DNA from: Vibrio tritonius
GTDB taxonomy: Bacteria > Pseudomonadota > Gammaproteobacteria > Enterobacterales > Vibrionaceae
Assembly: GCF_001547935.1 (NCBI RefSeq)
Contig: NZ_AP014636.1
Span: forward strand, 558,001 to 622,000
Direction of reading: 5' to 3'
DNA: 64,000 nucleotides
Shown: piece by piece, positions 19,083 to 28,664 of the stretch
How positions within the stretch are numbered: the stretch's first letter is position 1
Layout: each line of letters starts with the position of its first letter
The notes under the pieces: model-generated
Told to the model about the DNA's origin: nothing
The model's database searches: none
The model's input: the letters and a program-made list of their open reading frames with translations, nothing else
Made by a program: the position numbers and the translations under genes

Positions 19083-19928
19083 ATGGAAGCCTACAAACGT
19101 CACTACCTGACCGCCAAAGTGGCGACAGAACTGTTCAAGATGAACCCGCAATACTTATCCAGTATGCAACGGGCCAAAGTGGATGCTCAAGTCGAGCAGC
19201 TCTATCGCATCCAAGATGCCATTTTGCATTCTCCCGAAGTGCAGTGGGTAAACTTAAGTGAAACCGAAGTTGATAGTGCCATGCAAACCTGCATAGAAGG
19301 TTATGAATCGTACTCGCTATTTCTTGCAGCGCTGGATAATCAACAGCTCGATGAGGTTGCGCTACGTAAGGCATTGAGCGAAGAACTCAAATGCGACAAA
19401 GTGTTAGAGATGGTCAGTAACAGTGTGCCACCGCTTAATCAAACGGATGCCAAAATTTATTACGAACAGCATTTGCTGGAGTTCTATCGCCCACAAACGT
19501 GGGAGATGAGCCAAATTTTAATCACCATTAACGACGCCTATCCAGAAAACCGCCGAGACCAAGTGTTGCAACGGATTTGGGCGCTTTATCATCAGTGTGA
19601 CAATGGCCAATTTGATACGCTTGCTTTGCAACATTCCGAATGCCCAAGTGCGATGCAAAATGGGTATTTAGGTTGGTGTGATGCTGAAACACTCTATCCG
19701 CAAATCACCGAGCGTTTAGCGCTTACTGCTCCTAATCAGGTCAGCACGCCCATTGAAACCGAACTTGGGTTTCATCTAGTCAAATATCACCAAACCCGCC
19801 CAGCAGGCCAAGCCACTTTTGAACAAGCCTATCCTTTCCTGCGCGAAAAACACGAACAGCGCGCCCGCCAATATCTGCAACGCCAATGGATTGCGCAGTT
19901 GTTAAGTGCTTATGCGACTTTTAATTAA
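19083..19928 (+). CDS. nifM: NifM, peptidyl-prolyl isomerase for NifH
   Basis: A 281-residue protein with a helical N-terminal half and a parvulin-type PPIase domain (about 140-240). It has QTWEMSQILITI, the SECPSAMQNGYLGW loop, and TPIETELGFHLVKYH. NifM is needed for maturation and stability of NifH in gammaproteobacterial diazotrophs. No signal peptide is seen, so it is cytoplasmic, unlike SurA or PpiD. It is the last gene of the unit. Confidence 0.93.
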   Translation: MEAYKRHYLTAKVATELFKMNPQYLSSMQRAKVDAQVEQLYRIQDAILHSPEVQWVNLSETEVDSAMQTCIEGYESYSLFLAALDNQQLDEVALRKALSEELKCDKVLEMVSNSVPPLNQTDAKIYYEQHLLEFYRPQTWEMSQILITINDAYPENRRDQVLQRIWALYHQCDNGQFDTLALQHSECPSAMQNGYLGWCDAETLYPQITERLALTAPNQVSTPIETELGFHLVKYHQTRPAGQATFEQAYPFLREKHEQRARQYLQRQWIAQLLSAYATFN

Positions 19929-19998
19929 ACATTAAGGTTTTTTATAGAACGAAAGATAAAAAGTGCAGCTTTATTTTTGTACCATACCTGATGTGCAA

Positions 19999-20038
19999 AG
20001 AGTCACCACCATATTAGTGTCGGTGGTGCGACTGTTTT
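19999..20038. terminator. Hairpin between nifM and lrp-like gene
   Basis: AGTC-ACCACC pairs with GGTGGT-GACT with a two-base bulge and is followed by GTTTT. It lies between the convergent nifM and Lrp-type genes and is a plausible though imperfect terminator. Confidence 0.5.
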
Positions 20039-20051
20039 AGCCATAGTTTAC

Positions 20052-20510
20052 TTAAATCGGAAGTTCAGAAGTTAGTTTTATTTTCTGCATAGGGATTTCT
20101 GTTTTTACACTCTGAACACCTTTGATTCTGGTTAAATAATTGATTTGAAACTGTCGATATTCATCTAAATCTGCTGCTACGATTCTCAATAAAAAGTCAC
20201 AATCACCAGCCATCAGGTGACATTCAACAACTTCCGGCAAATCTTTTATGATATCGGTGAAGTGATCTACTGTTTCGACGTCTTGTCCGGTTAACCATAC
20301 TCGCGCAAATATAGTAAGTCCCTTGTTTACCTTGGCTGGATTTAGTACAGCAACATAGCGTTCAATTACACCTTCCTCTTCCAAAATTCGAACTCGTCTA
20401 AGACACGGTGAAGGCGAGAGATTAACAATATCGGCCAGCTCTACATTTTGCAGTTTGCCATTTCTTTGTAGTGCTTTAAGAATTTTAATATCAATCGAGT
20501 CGAGTTTCAT
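20052..20510 (-). CDS. Lrp/AsnC-family transcriptional regulator
   Basis: A 152-residue regulator with an N-terminal HTH (DIKILKALQRNGKLQNVELADIVNLSPSP, about 6-34) and a C-terminal RAM/effector domain (about 65-145, with HLMAGDCDFLLRI). It is divergent from an azlCD pair, which such Lrp members commonly control in response to branched-chain amino acids. The 127-bp gap is AT-rich, as Lrp sites usually are. It is more likely a dedicated regulator than global Lrp. Confidence 0.88.
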   Translation of the reverse strand: MKLDSIDIKILKALQRNGKLQNVELADIVNLSPSPCLRRVRILEEEGVIERYVAVLNPAKVNKGLTIFARVWLTGQDVETVDHFTDIIKDLPEVVECHLMAGDCDFLLRIVAADLDEYRQFQINYLTRIKGVQSVKTEIPMQKIKLTSELPI

Positions 20511-20637
20511 TGGATTTCCCTATCATAAAATTGATTAATGTTGGCAGTCTATTGCAAAAAATAATCAAAAGTAAGCAATTTAGCAATCCGATTCTAATCA
20601 GTTTCATTGATAATATGTTTTTCGAATTGGAGGCGAT

Positions 20638-21369
20638 ATGAGTGATGTGATGACAGAGGTTTCTGTTTTATCTAGACAACAGTCTAAAACAGAATTTGGT
20701 CGGGGATTAAGAGCATCTTTACCTGTTATGTTTGGCTTTATTCCTTTTGCTCTGGTCCTTGGCGCACAGGCAAATCAAAAAGGTTTAAGTGTTATTGAGG
20801 TGCCATTATTGACGGGATTAAATTTTGCTGGTGGTTCGGAATTTACGGCTATTAGCTTATGGACGTCACCTCCGCATATCCTGTTAATTGTGGCCATGTC
20901 CATTTTGGTTAATAGCAGGCATTTATTAATGGGCGCTGCATTGACGCCTTACATTGCACATTTATCGAAAAAGAAAGCATTAGGAATGTTGTTTTTCATG
21001 TGTGATGAATGTTGGGCTATGGGGCTTGCTGATGCAAAGACCCGTCAATCTAAAAATCTCATTCTGCCATATTTTTTCGGCGTCTCTTTTGGCCTGTATT
21101 CTACTTGGGTTATTTTCACTACGATTGGTGCGATGTTGGGACCCATCATTGGCGATGTGGAAGTGTATGGTTTCGATATGGCGTTTACCGCCGTATTTCT
21201 AGTTTTGCTCAAAGGTATGTGGAAAGGGGCGGTGGCATGTCGACCTTGGTTTGTTAGCCTGATTGTTGCGTGTGTAACTTATTTGCTGATTCCTGGGGCG
21301 TGGTATGTCGCTGCTGGCGCAATTGCCGGTGTGTTGTCGTCGATTCTTTGGAGTAAGCGTTGTGATTGA
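20638..21369 (+). CDS. azlC: AzlC-family branched-chain amino acid exporter, large subunit
   Basis: A 243-residue membrane protein with about seven or eight helices, of the AzlC/YgaZ family (FGFIPFALVLGAQ, GLNFAGGSEFTAISLW, LVNSRHLLMGAALTPYI). With AzlD it exports branched-chain amino acids or analogues. Its stop overlaps the GTG start of azlD. The Lrp-type regulator is divergent. Confidence 0.9.
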   Translation: MSDVMTEVSVLSRQQSKTEFGRGLRASLPVMFGFIPFALVLGAQANQKGLSVIEVPLLTGLNFAGGSEFTAISLWTSPPHILLIVAMSILVNSRHLLMGAALTPYIAHLSKKKALGMLFFMCDECWAMGLADAKTRQSKNLILPYFFGVSFGLYSTWVIFTTIGAMLGPIIGDVEVYGFDMAFTAVFLVLLKGMWKGAVACRPWFVSLIVACVTYLLIPGAWYVAAGAIAGVLSSILWSKRCD

Positions 21370-21673
21370 TTCGTTAACATTAGTGACTATCGTACTCATG
21401 GCAAGCAGTACATATTTGACCCGAATTACCGGGTATCTTGTTTTGAGAAACAGAACGTTAAATCCCAAAATGTTAGAGGTATTGGAAAATGTTCCCGGCT
21501 GTGTGTTGATCTCGGTGATAGCTCCTGCATTTGTATCGGATAAAGTGTCTGATCTGATAGCACTAGCTCTTACATTGTTCTTAGCTACTCGATTCTCTAT
21601 TTTGCCTACGGTCGTTATCGGTGTTATAGCAACGGCTTTACTCAGACATTTTGTTGCCTTTTCGTTGATTTGA
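21362..21673 (+). CDS. azlD: AzlD-family exporter small subunit
   Basis: A 103-residue four-helix membrane protein (AzlD/YgaH). It shows the family start LVTIVLMASSTYLTRITGYLV and VPGCVLISVIAPAFVSDK. I start it at the GTG at 21362, which overlaps the azlC stop. The longer frame from 21305 would run inside azlC and adds unrelated residues. Confidence 0.85.
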   Translation: MIDSLTLVTIVLMASSTYLTRITGYLVLRNRTLNPKMLEVLENVPGCVLISVIAPAFVSDKVSDLIALALTLFLATRFSILPTVVIGVIATALLRHFVAFSLI

Positions 21674-21829
21674 TAGGCCTTTGATGTGCGATGCGTACTG
21701 GTGTTACTCATTTCTTAATTGAGCTTTACCAGTGCGCGTTAATGAAGCGCTGAATTTTGTACTTTGAGGTCATTTTCGGACAGTTAGAAATAGATATAGA
21801 GAAGGCCAAATACAGTATTCTCTATATTT

Positions 21830-22723
21830 TCAACGTGTTATTGGTCCAAATGTGTCCACGCAGTAGTCGATAAAGCTTCGCAGTTTGGGGGGCATACGGC
21901 GATCTTGTGCGTACATAATATGCATTGGGCGTGTAGGTACAGCATAGTCCGGGAGAATTTCGATAAGCGTTCCCTCGGTAAGGTGTTGAGCAACTGATTC
22001 GTAAGGTTGCAGAATAATACCGCCATCACATAGTGCTAGTTCAAGTAATGCTTCGCCATTGTCGATGGTAATTTGACTTGTGATAGGAACGGCGATCAAC
22101 TTGCCATTTTCATTAAAGCTCCAAGTATTACGTAACTCTGTGTGGGCAAAACTAAGACATTGGTGGTGTATAAGCTCCATTGGATGACTAATTTTGGGAT
22201 TGTGTTTTAGGTAGTTTGGGGATGCACATAACACCAAACGATAAGGTTGTAATGGGCGTGCGACCAATCCACTATCGGCAAGCTTTCCTACTCGAAAAAC
22301 GGCATCATAACCTTCTTCTATCATGTCTATAAATCGGTTTGAAATGGTGAGTTCAATCGCCACTTTCGGATATTGTTCGGCATACGCTTTTAACGCTGGT
22401 GTTAATGCTTTTATCCCAAAGGTGACGGGGGCATTTATTTTTAGTGTCCCCATCGGTTCGATGCGTGTTTCCGCCGCTAATCCTTCCGCTTCTTCCATTT
22501 CTGCCAGTATAAACTTGGAACGTTCGTAAAAAAGCTCACCAATATCCGTTAAATGCTGGCTACGTGTTGTTTTATGAAGCAGCTTAACGCCGAGATGCTG
22601 CTCTAAAGCTCGCACATATTTTCCAACCAACTGCGGAGACATATTAAGTAAATCGGCTGCAGATGTTAAAGAACCTGCTTCTACGGTTTTTACAAACGCT
22701 TGCATACTAAGCAATCGATCCAT
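21830..22723 (-). CDS. LysR-family transcriptional regulator
   Basis: A 297-residue LTTR with an N-terminal winged HTH (MDRLLSMQAFVKTVEAGSLTSAADLLNMSPQLVGKYVRAL) and a substrate-binding domain from about residue 90. It belongs by look to the DhcR/AaeR-like subgroup seen beside oxidoreductases. It is divergent from a small cupin protein, the likely target. The effector is unknown. Confidence 0.88.
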   Translation of the reverse strand: MDRLLSMQAFVKTVEAGSLTSAADLLNMSPQLVGKYVRALEQHLGVKLLHKTTRSQHLTDIGELFYERSKFILAEMEEAEGLAAETRIEPMGTLKINAPVTFGIKALTPALKAYAEQYPKVAIELTISNRFIDMIEEGYDAVFRVGKLADSGLVARPLQPYRLVLCASPNYLKHNPKISHPMELIHHQCLSFAHTELRNTWSFNENGKLIAVPITSQITIDNGEALLELALCDGGIILQPYESVAQHLTEGTLIEILPDYAVPTRPMHIMYAQDRRMPPKLRSFIDYCVDTFGPITR

Positions 22724-22917
22724 TTGAAGTCCTGATTATGTAAGAGTTAATTCACTTATAGCATTGAAAAAATTCAGTTTCAAATCCTTTATTAGTCTTT
22801 ACTATTAAAAACATTTTGTTGTTAATGTTTATACGTAGTCGCTCTTAATTAGGCAAGCTCAGAGACTTATTATGCTGATTGAGCAATGTCGTTAATACAA
22901 TATAAAGAGGAAACCTA

Positions 22918-23301
22918 ATGGCAAATTATTCTTTAGCAAACCTAGGCAAAATTTTAGAAATTCAGCGTGAAGTTTTACATGACAAATTGTCACTATCTGG
23001 TAGCGAATTATCAATAAATAACCTTCCAGCTGGAGTTGGTGTTCCTTTTGTTCACGCTCATAAGCTAAACGAAGAAGTTTACGTGATATTAAGTGGAGAG
23101 GGAGTATTTTATTTAGACGGTGATGAGATTGCGATAAAAGAAGGCGATGCACTAAAAGTAGCACCTCAAGCGGCTCGTTGTATTAAAGCCTCAGATTTCT
23201 GCGCGTTGTCGTTTATTTGCATTCAGACAAAAGCAGATAGCTTAGAAGGATTTACTGAAAATGATGGTTATCCAGTTGAAGTAAAAACAAGCTGGATGTA
23301 A
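22918..23301 (+). CDS. Small cupin-domain protein
   Basis: A 127-residue single cupin. Motif 1 resembles PFVHAHKLNEEVYVILSGEG (about 42-61) with HxH and Glu metal ligands. Motif 2, GDALKVAPQAARCI, has lost the usual histidine, so metal binding may be incomplete. The substrate is unknown. It is divergent from the LysR regulator and followed by a terminator, so it forms a single-gene unit. Confidence 0.8.
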   Translation: MANYSLANLGKILEIQREVLHDKLSLSGSELSINNLPAGVGVPFVHAHKLNEEVYVILSGEGVFYLDGDEIAIKEGDALKVAPQAARCIKASDFCALSFICIQTKADSLEGFTENDGYPVEVKTSWM

Positions 23302-23341
23302 ACAGATTCGATACGAATTCGTTTTTTGTCGCTCAGACAAG

Positions 23342-23365
23342 GGAGACTCTGTTGAGTCTCCTTTT
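23342..23365 (+). terminator. Terminator after cupin gene
   Basis: GGAGACTC-TGTT-GAGTCTCC forms a perfect eight-pair hairpin followed by TTTT. Confidence 0.88.
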
Positions 23366-23429
23366 AGTATTTGTATAAAAATTAATTAAGATAAATCAGA
23401 ATATTAGTTAAAGATTAAAAGGTTTTATA

Positions 23430-24224
23430 ATGAAAAGAATCACCATTAATGATTTGATGAAGTGGAAACGCGAAGGCAAAAAATTTGCGAGTATCGCCAC
23501 TTATGATGCCAGTTTTGCGCAGGTATTCGAGAGTCAGGAAATGCCGGTTTTGTTGGTTGGTGATTCGCTTGGTATGGTTCTTCAGGGAGAAAACGACACG
23601 TTAGCAGTGACCGTGGACGATATTGTTTATCATACACGCTGCGTGCGTAAAGGTAGTCCGAATTCATTACTAATGGCAGATATGCCTTTTATGAGTTATG
23701 TCACACCAGAAGAGGCTTGTGAGAATGCTGCACGTATCATGCGGTCCGGAGCAAACATGGTGAAAATAGAGGGAGGTGAATGGCTGGTCGATACAGTTAA
23801 GAAATTAACGGAACGATCTGTCCCAGTTTGTGTTCATTTAGGTTTGACTCCTCAAGCAGTCAACGTTTTGGGTGGGTATAAGATTCAAGGGCGAGAGCAG
23901 GACCAAGCGGAACAGTTACTTCGTACATCATTAGCTTTACAGTCGGCAGGAGCACAGTTGATTGTTCTGGAATGTGTTCCGGCAGCTTTAGCTGCAAAAA
24001 TTACTGAATCAGTTGATATTCCAGTGATTGGTATTGGTGCTGGTAATCAAACCGATGGGCAAATTTTAGTTATGCACGATATATTCGGTATTTCTGCTAA
24101 TTATATGCCTAAGTTTTCGAAAAACTTTTTAGAGGAAACTGGGAATATTCATAAAGCCGCTGCAAAATATATCGCAGATGTTTGTTCAGGTCATTTCCCT
24201 GATGAAAAGCACACGATAGCGTAA
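23430..24224 (+). CDS. panB: 3-methyl-2-oxobutanoate hydroxymethyltransferase PanB
   Basis: A 264-residue enzyme of pantothenate synthesis, transferring a hydroxymethyl group from methylene-tetrahydrofolate to 2-oxoisovalerate. Family marks are [39 protein letters not shown] and [14 protein letters not shown]. No panC, panD or panE is beside it. In most gammaproteobacteria panB and panC are adjacent, so this may be a second or relocated copy. It has its own terminator. Confidence 0.92.
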   Translation: MKRITINDLMKWKREGKKFASIATYDASFAQVFESQEMPVLLVGDSLGMVLQGENDTLAVTVDDIVYHTRCVRKGSPNSLLMADMPFMSYVTPEEACENAARIMRSGANMVKIEGGEWLVDTVKKLTERSVPVCVHLGLTPQAVNVLGGYKIQGREQDQAEQLLRTSLALQSAGAQLIVLECVPAALAAKITESVDIPVIGIGAGNQTDGQILVMHDIFGISANYMPKFSKNFLEETGNIHKAAAKYIADVCSGHFPDEKHTIA

Positions 24225-24240
24225 GCTAGTTAACGATCAT

Positions 24241-24283
24241 AAATCAGCAGTATAAGCAATGAACGAAATACTGCTGATTTTTT
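24241..24283 (+). terminator. Terminator after panB
   Basis: AAATCAGCAGTAT pairs fully with ATACTGCTGATTT (13 pairs, 14-base loop) and runs into T-rich sequence. Confidence 0.88.
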
Positions 24284-24367
24284 ATTTATTAAAGTATTGG
24301 GGGAATCTGAAAAACTATAGTGGCTAAGTTTCCATTAATGATTGTCATTTAAGTTCTTACACACCCC

Positions 24368-25333
24368 CTATTTACGATTAACCACCGAATCACGAGTGAC
24401 TAAGTTACCTTGAATCAAAAGCGGTTCTTCGCTTGGTTGGTAGCTCATGAGGTGATCCAACTCTTGCATCGCGGCATTGACTAACTTTTCTGAGGGATAG
24501 CTGATGCAGGTGAGGGCTGGGCTGAGTTGGTTGGCAAGAAAGGAGTCTTCTAGGGACATGATAGAGACTTCTTGTGGTGTCGATAGATTAAAATCTTTAA
24601 GCATTTTCATCGCAATGGCGGCATGGCTATCACGCATAACGATAAGCGCAGTAAAAGGCGAATAGCTATTAAGCAGATTCATCGCAGCCAGCTCAGGACT
24701 TTCGGTCGCGTTGACGATCAGTTGGCGATTGATTGGCATGGCCAAGTTCTGCATGGCGGTTTTGTAGCCCTCTAATACTTGATCGGCGGCGTAACCACTG
24801 CCATCCAAGAGAATCGCGATAGAGGAGTGTCCTTTACTGGATAAATAACGGCAGGCGCTTTCACATGCAAACCGGTAATCATAGGAAATAGAACGATTTT
24901 TACCGTCAACACCACCATCAATGGTAATAATGTTATCCACATTGTGGGTCAGCGTGGCAGCTGTACCGCCCACCGCGATGATGGCATCACATAGGCCACT
25001 ATCGAAGTCAGCGATGGTTCGGGCGAACTCAGCTTCGTTGTCAGCAAAACTCACTAGCATCTGTTTTTTTCGTTTTTTCAGAGCCTTAGATAGCATAGGA
25101 AGGTAAGTGGAAACTTGGCCTGCATCGGTAGAGGAAAGCACTACGCCGATATAATCGGAACGCTGTGTGGCTAAGCTTTGTGCCATGACATTGGGACGAT
25201 AGTTCAGCGCTTCAGCGGCCTTTAATACCGCTTCTCTGCTCTCTTCTTTTACGCCCCGAGTGCCGCTAAGTACTCGAGATACGGTAGCTTTTGATACATT
25301 AGCAAGGCGGGAAACATCGTTGATAGTGGCCAT
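24368..25333 (-). CDS. LacI-family repressor of the beta-glucoside PTS locus
   Basis: A 321-residue LacI/GalR regulator. HTH and hinge helix are at the N-terminus (MATINDVSRLANVSKATVSRVLSGTRGVKEESR), with a periplasmic-binding-like effector domain following. The ATG at 25331-25333 with AGGA upstream is chosen; the nine-codon extension lacks support. It closely resembles AscG-type repressors, which recognise glucosides. Palindromes resembling its expected site lie in its own promoter and upstream of the EIIB operon, the second EIIC and the porin, so it probably represses all four transcripts. Confidence 0.88.
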   Translation of the reverse strand: MATINDVSRLANVSKATVSRVLSGTRGVKEESREAVLKAAEALNYRPNVMAQSLATQRSDYIGVVLSSTDAGQVSTYLPMLSKALKKRKKQMLVSFADNEAEFARTIADFDSGLCDAIIAVGGTAATLTHNVDNIITIDGGVDGKNRSISYDYRFACESACRYLSSKGHSSIAILLDGSGYAADQVLEGYKTAMQNLAMPINRQLIVNATESPELAAMNLLNSYSPFTALIVMRDSHAAIAMKMLKDFNLSTPQEVSIMSLEDSFLANQLSPALTCISYPSEKLVNAAMQELDHLMSYQPSEEPLLIQGNLVTRDSVVNRK

Positions 25334-25376
25334 GGCAATCCTATGTGGCGCTTTGCGCATTCAATCATAAACACGG

Positions 25377-25399
25377 TGGGAAAACGGTTCCCAACCGTT
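25377..25399. promoter_or_regulatory. Overlapping LacI-type palindromes in the repressor promoter
   Basis: TGGGAA-AACGG-TTCCCA overlaps the perfect palindrome AACGGTT-CCC-AACCGTT. Both lie about 45-65 bp upstream of the lacI-family start, consistent with autoregulation. They are less similar to the GGAAACCGGTTTCC core than the other operators here. Confidence 0.6.
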
Positions 25400-25503
25400 T
25401 CATTTTACCCCTAAACTGCCATTACACAAGCTGATAGATGGTCAAATATCGCGTGGCCCAGCAAACCTCACCTCCCCGAATTGGTCTGCTGGGGTGTTAC
25501 ACA

Positions 25504-25833
25504 TTAAGCCGCTGATAGCTGTTTGTTTTTATCCAGCTCTCGATGAACTTCGACCAGCTCAGTAATCAGTTCTTTAGCCAACATTGAGGTCATGAGGTGA
25601 TCTTGGGCGTGTACCATAATGAGTGTCATTGGCGTTTTCCCTTCGCCCTGATCTTCCTCAATCAGTTGGGTTTGCACTAGGTGTGCTTGGTTGGCAAAAG
25701 TGGTGGACTCTTTGAGTAATGTATCCGCTTTGGCAAAGTCCCCCTCTTTTGCGGCGCGCAGTGCTTCAAAACAGAGGCTGCGAGCTTGCCCTGCGTTTAT
25801 GATGATGCCCATGACTTGATCTTCTAATTCCAT
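25504..25833 (-). CDS. PTS lactose/cellobiose-family EIIA component
   Basis: A 109-residue helical EIIA (ChbA/CelC-like). The phosphorylation site is His75 in LIMVHAQDHLM, and the trimer helix GIIINAGQARSLCFEALRAAKEGDF is conserved. It passes phosphate from HPr to EIIB. It overlaps the end of the upstream GH1 gene by ten bases, so it is translated in the same operon (EIIB, EIIC, GH1, EIIA). Confidence 0.92.
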   Translation of the reverse strand: MELEDQVMGIIINAGQARSLCFEALRAAKEGDFAKADTLLKESTTFANQAHLVQTQLIEEDQGEGKTPMTLIMVHAQDHLMTSMLAKELITELVEVHRELDKNKQLSAA

Positions 25834-27236
25834 GATTGTTCTCCTGTTTTTACATCAGTAAAACCATTGTGTTTGGCGATTTGTGCAAACCATTCGCCAC
25901 TTTTTTTAAGTGAACGCTGTTGAGTAGCCAAATCGAGTCGATAAAAGCCATAACGATTTTTATAGGCATTACACCACGACCAGTTATCGATAAAGGTCCA
26001 CATGTGGTAACCAAAACAGGTTGACCCTTCATCAATGGCTCGATGGATCCATTTCAAATGCTCGCGTACAAAATCAATACGGTAGTCATCTTGAATTTGT
26101 CCGTTGTGCATAAACTTCTCTTCACCTTCTACGCCCATGCCGTTTTCGGAAATGTAACAGGGGAGGTTATCGTAGTTATCACGCAGGTTGATCAAAATGT
26201 CGTACACGCCTTTTTCGTAGATTTCCCAGCCACGGTGAGGGTTCATCTTGCACCCGGGCATACGATATTCATCAAATAACCACTCTGGCATAAATGGGTT
26301 GGTACGATCGACTGAGTGTAATTTGGCTTGAACACGGCGGGGCTGATAGTAGTTGATGCCAAGCATATCCACTTTGCCTTGTTCGATGAGCCGGCAATCA
26401 CCAATCTCAATTTCAGGTAGTTGATGATAGTGTTCCAGCAGTTCAATCAACTCACTTGGATAGGCTCCTTTAACCACGGGATCCAAAAAGCTTCGGTTGA
26501 ACAAAAGGTCACAATGAAAAGAGGCGAGACGGTCGGCATCATTGTCTGAACGTGGATAAGAGGGGGTTAAATTCAGAATAATGCCGATGTTGCCATTGAG
26601 TGCCAGTTTTCGATATCGCTTAACGGCTTCGGCATGAGCCAGTACCGTATGATAAGCAACGGTCGCAGCGCGACGAAAGTCCACCACATTCGGATAGTGA
26701 AAATTATAGAGATAACCGCCTTCAACGGTCACAATGGGTTCATTAAAAGTAAACCAATGCTTAACTCGGTCACCAAAAAGCTTAAAGCAGGTTTCAGCGT
26801 AATTGGCGTAGGCCGCCACGACTTTTCGATTTTCAAATCCGCCCATGTTTTGCATTGCCAGAGGCATATCAAAGTGGAATAGACACAAAAATGGTTCAAT
26901 ATTGTGTTCAATCAGCTCATCAATGACCTTGTTGTAGAATTCCACTGCCTGCTGGTTGACTTCACCTATGCCGTTGGGAATCAAGCGCGACCAGGAAATT
27001 GAGGTTCGAAAGCTATTGAAATTTATCGCTTTCATCAGGCCAATATCGTCTTGATAGTGTTGGTAAAAGGTGGAGGCGTCTTGGGGAGAAACGCCTTGAT
27101 AGAATCGATTCGGCTCGTGTTGATACCAATGATCCCAAATGTTGTCACCTTTGCCGAACATAGCGGCGGCGCCTTCTGTTTGTGTGGCGGAGGCGGCGCT
27201 GCCCCAATAAAAGTCGGGTGGAAATTGATAAAGCAT
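25824..27236 (-). CDS. GH1 6-phospho-beta-glucosidase
   Basis: A 470-residue glycoside hydrolase family 1 enzyme. The N-terminal signature is FPPDFYWGSAASATQTEGA. The acid/base is Glu166 in TFNEP, and the nucleophile is Glu364 in ISENG. Within a PTS operon it should hydrolyse the 6-phosphorylated disaccharide in the cytoplasm. No signal peptide is seen. The exact sugar (cellobiose, chitobiose, arbutin or salicin) cannot be told. Confidence 0.93.
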   Translation of the reverse strand: MLYQFPPDFYWGSAASATQTEGAAAMFGKGDNIWDHWYQHEPNRFYQGVSPQDASTFYQHYQDDIGLMKAINFNSFRTSISWSRLIPNGIGEVNQQAVEFYNKVIDELIEHNIEPFLCLFHFDMPLAMQNMGGFENRKVVAAYANYAETCFKLFGDRVKHWFTFNEPIVTVEGGYLYNFHYPNVVDFRRAATVAYHTVLAHAEAVKRYRKLALNGNIGIILNLTPSYPRSDNDADRLASFHCDLLFNRSFLDPVVKGAYPSELIELLEHYHQLPEIEIGDCRLIEQGKVDMLGINYYQPRRVQAKLHSVDRTNPFMPEWLFDEYRMPGCKMNPHRGWEIYEKGVYDILINLRDNYDNLPCYISENGMGVEGEEKFMHNGQIQDDYRIDFVREHLKWIHRAIDEGSTCFGYHMWTFIDNWSWCNAYKNRYGFYRLDLATQQRSLKKSGEWFAQIAKHNGFTDVKTGEQSWN

Positions 27237-27295
27237 AATCTGGTTCCTTACAGCGGATTATGCGCTCATAATCCGCTAGATTAAGTGTGAAACAA

Positions 27296-28636
27296 TTAGT
27301 GACTTGATGCTGGGGTTCCGTGCATTTTGTGCTCTTTTTTCTCTTTTTCTTCTGCCGCCTCTTTTGCAAGTAATTGCTTTTCATAGGCTTTTAGGAATGG
27401 CAAATACATTAACGCCGCAGAACACATACAAAACAGTGACAGTACTACTGGACTCACGGCCCAATTTGCTGCCCAAGATGCCCCAATAGGACCTGGGGTG
27501 GTCCATGGTGTGAGAGAGACCACGCGAGCGACCAAGCCTAAGTCGACCGCAAACCATGCAAAGACTGCGTTGACCATAGGGACAAGAATAAATGGCAGGA
27601 AGAAGACCGGGTTCATGATAATGGGCGCACCAAACAAGATGGGTTCATTGATATTAAATAGCCCAGGGACGATGCCCATTTTGCCTATGGTTCTTAAGTG
27701 AACCGCTTTTGAGCGCATGAGTAGAATGGCAAGAGGTAAGGTTGAACCCACACCACCAATTAACAGGTAGTGATCCCAAAAGCCTTGTAAGAAAATATGA
27801 GGCATAGTGGTGGCGCCTGCGGCCATCGCCATTTGGTTGGCGGATAAGTTTGCCATCCAGAATGGATTCATGATCCCGGTGACGATAAGTGAACCGTGGA
27901 TCCCTGCAAACCACAAAATCTGACAGATAAACACCGCAAGCAACACAGCGGGTAATGAATCTGATGCAGAAACAAGCGGTTGAATCAATGCCATGATCGC
28001 TTGCGGAATGATCATGCCCGTTTCCGCTTCAATAAAGAGGTTAAGCGGATGGAGTGTGAGAATGATGGCCAGCACAGGAATCAAGATTTCAAATGAACGA
28101 GCGACACCGGTTGGCACTTCTGGTGGCAGTTTTATGGTGATGTTTTTGCGTTTGAGTAAACCGTATACTTCCGTGGAATAAATCGCGGTAATGATGGCGG
28201 TGAAGATCCCTTGTCCTGATAGGTATTGCATTGAAATGGTGCCATCTTTTAGCGGCGCAGCAACCAACAAAAACGACATCAAAGACAATAAGCCAGTGGT
28301 AAGTGGGTCAAGGTTATGGTGACGAGCCAAACTTGCCGCTATCCCAACAGAGATGAACAGGGTCATAACCCCCATGCTCAAATTGAACGGTAACATCAAC
28401 TGATCACGATACTTGGCTGATAGGTCAAGCCAACCACGGGCGAATGACCAAGTCGTATCCGCAGAAAATGGTGGAAAGACGAACACCAAGATAAATGAAC
28501 CAACGATCATAAATGGCAAGGCAGCAATGAAACCATCACGAATTGCCATTACGTATTTTTGTTGTCCCATTTTGGCGGCAACGGGTGACACTTTCTGTTC
28601 GATAATGTCGACCATGTGATTGTATAGGGTACTCAT
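27296..28636 (-). CDS. PTS cellobiose/chitobiose-family EIIC permease
   Basis: A 446-residue membrane permease of the lactose/cellobiose EIIC family. It begins VAAKMGQQKYVMAIRDGFIAALPFMIVGSFILV and has about ten helices. Conserved signatures are WFAGIHGSLIVTGIMNPFW and FNINEPILFGAPIIMNP. It has a charged C-terminal tail (KEAAEEKEKKEHK). It lies between EIIB and GH1 in one operon. Confidence 0.93.
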   Translation of the reverse strand: MSTLYNHMVDIIEQKVSPVAAKMGQQKYVMAIRDGFIAALPFMIVGSFILVFVFPPFSADTTWSFARGWLDLSAKYRDQLMLPFNLSMGVMTLFISVGIAASLARHHNLDPLTTGLLSLMSFLLVAAPLKDGTISMQYLSGQGIFTAIITAIYSTEVYGLLKRKNITIKLPPEVPTGVARSFEILIPVLAIILTLHPLNLFIEAETGMIIPQAIMALIQPLVSASDSLPAVLLAVFICQILWFAGIHGSLIVTGIMNPFWMANLSANQMAMAAGATTMPHIFLQGFWDHYLLIGGVGSTLPLAILLMRSKAVHLRTIGKMGIVPGLFNINEPILFGAPIIMNPVFFLPFILVPMVNAVFAWFAVDLGLVARVVSLTPWTTPGPIGASWAANWAVSPVVLSLFCMCSAALMYLPFLKAYEKQLLAKEAAEEKEKKEHKMHGTPASSH

Positions 28637-28664
28637 ATTATTATCCTGAAGTTAATGGATTCTG

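Noticed and set aside
21305..21361. Longer AzlD start inside azlC
   Set aside because: The additional residues are azlC sequence read out of frame; the overlapping GTG at 21362 fits the family.
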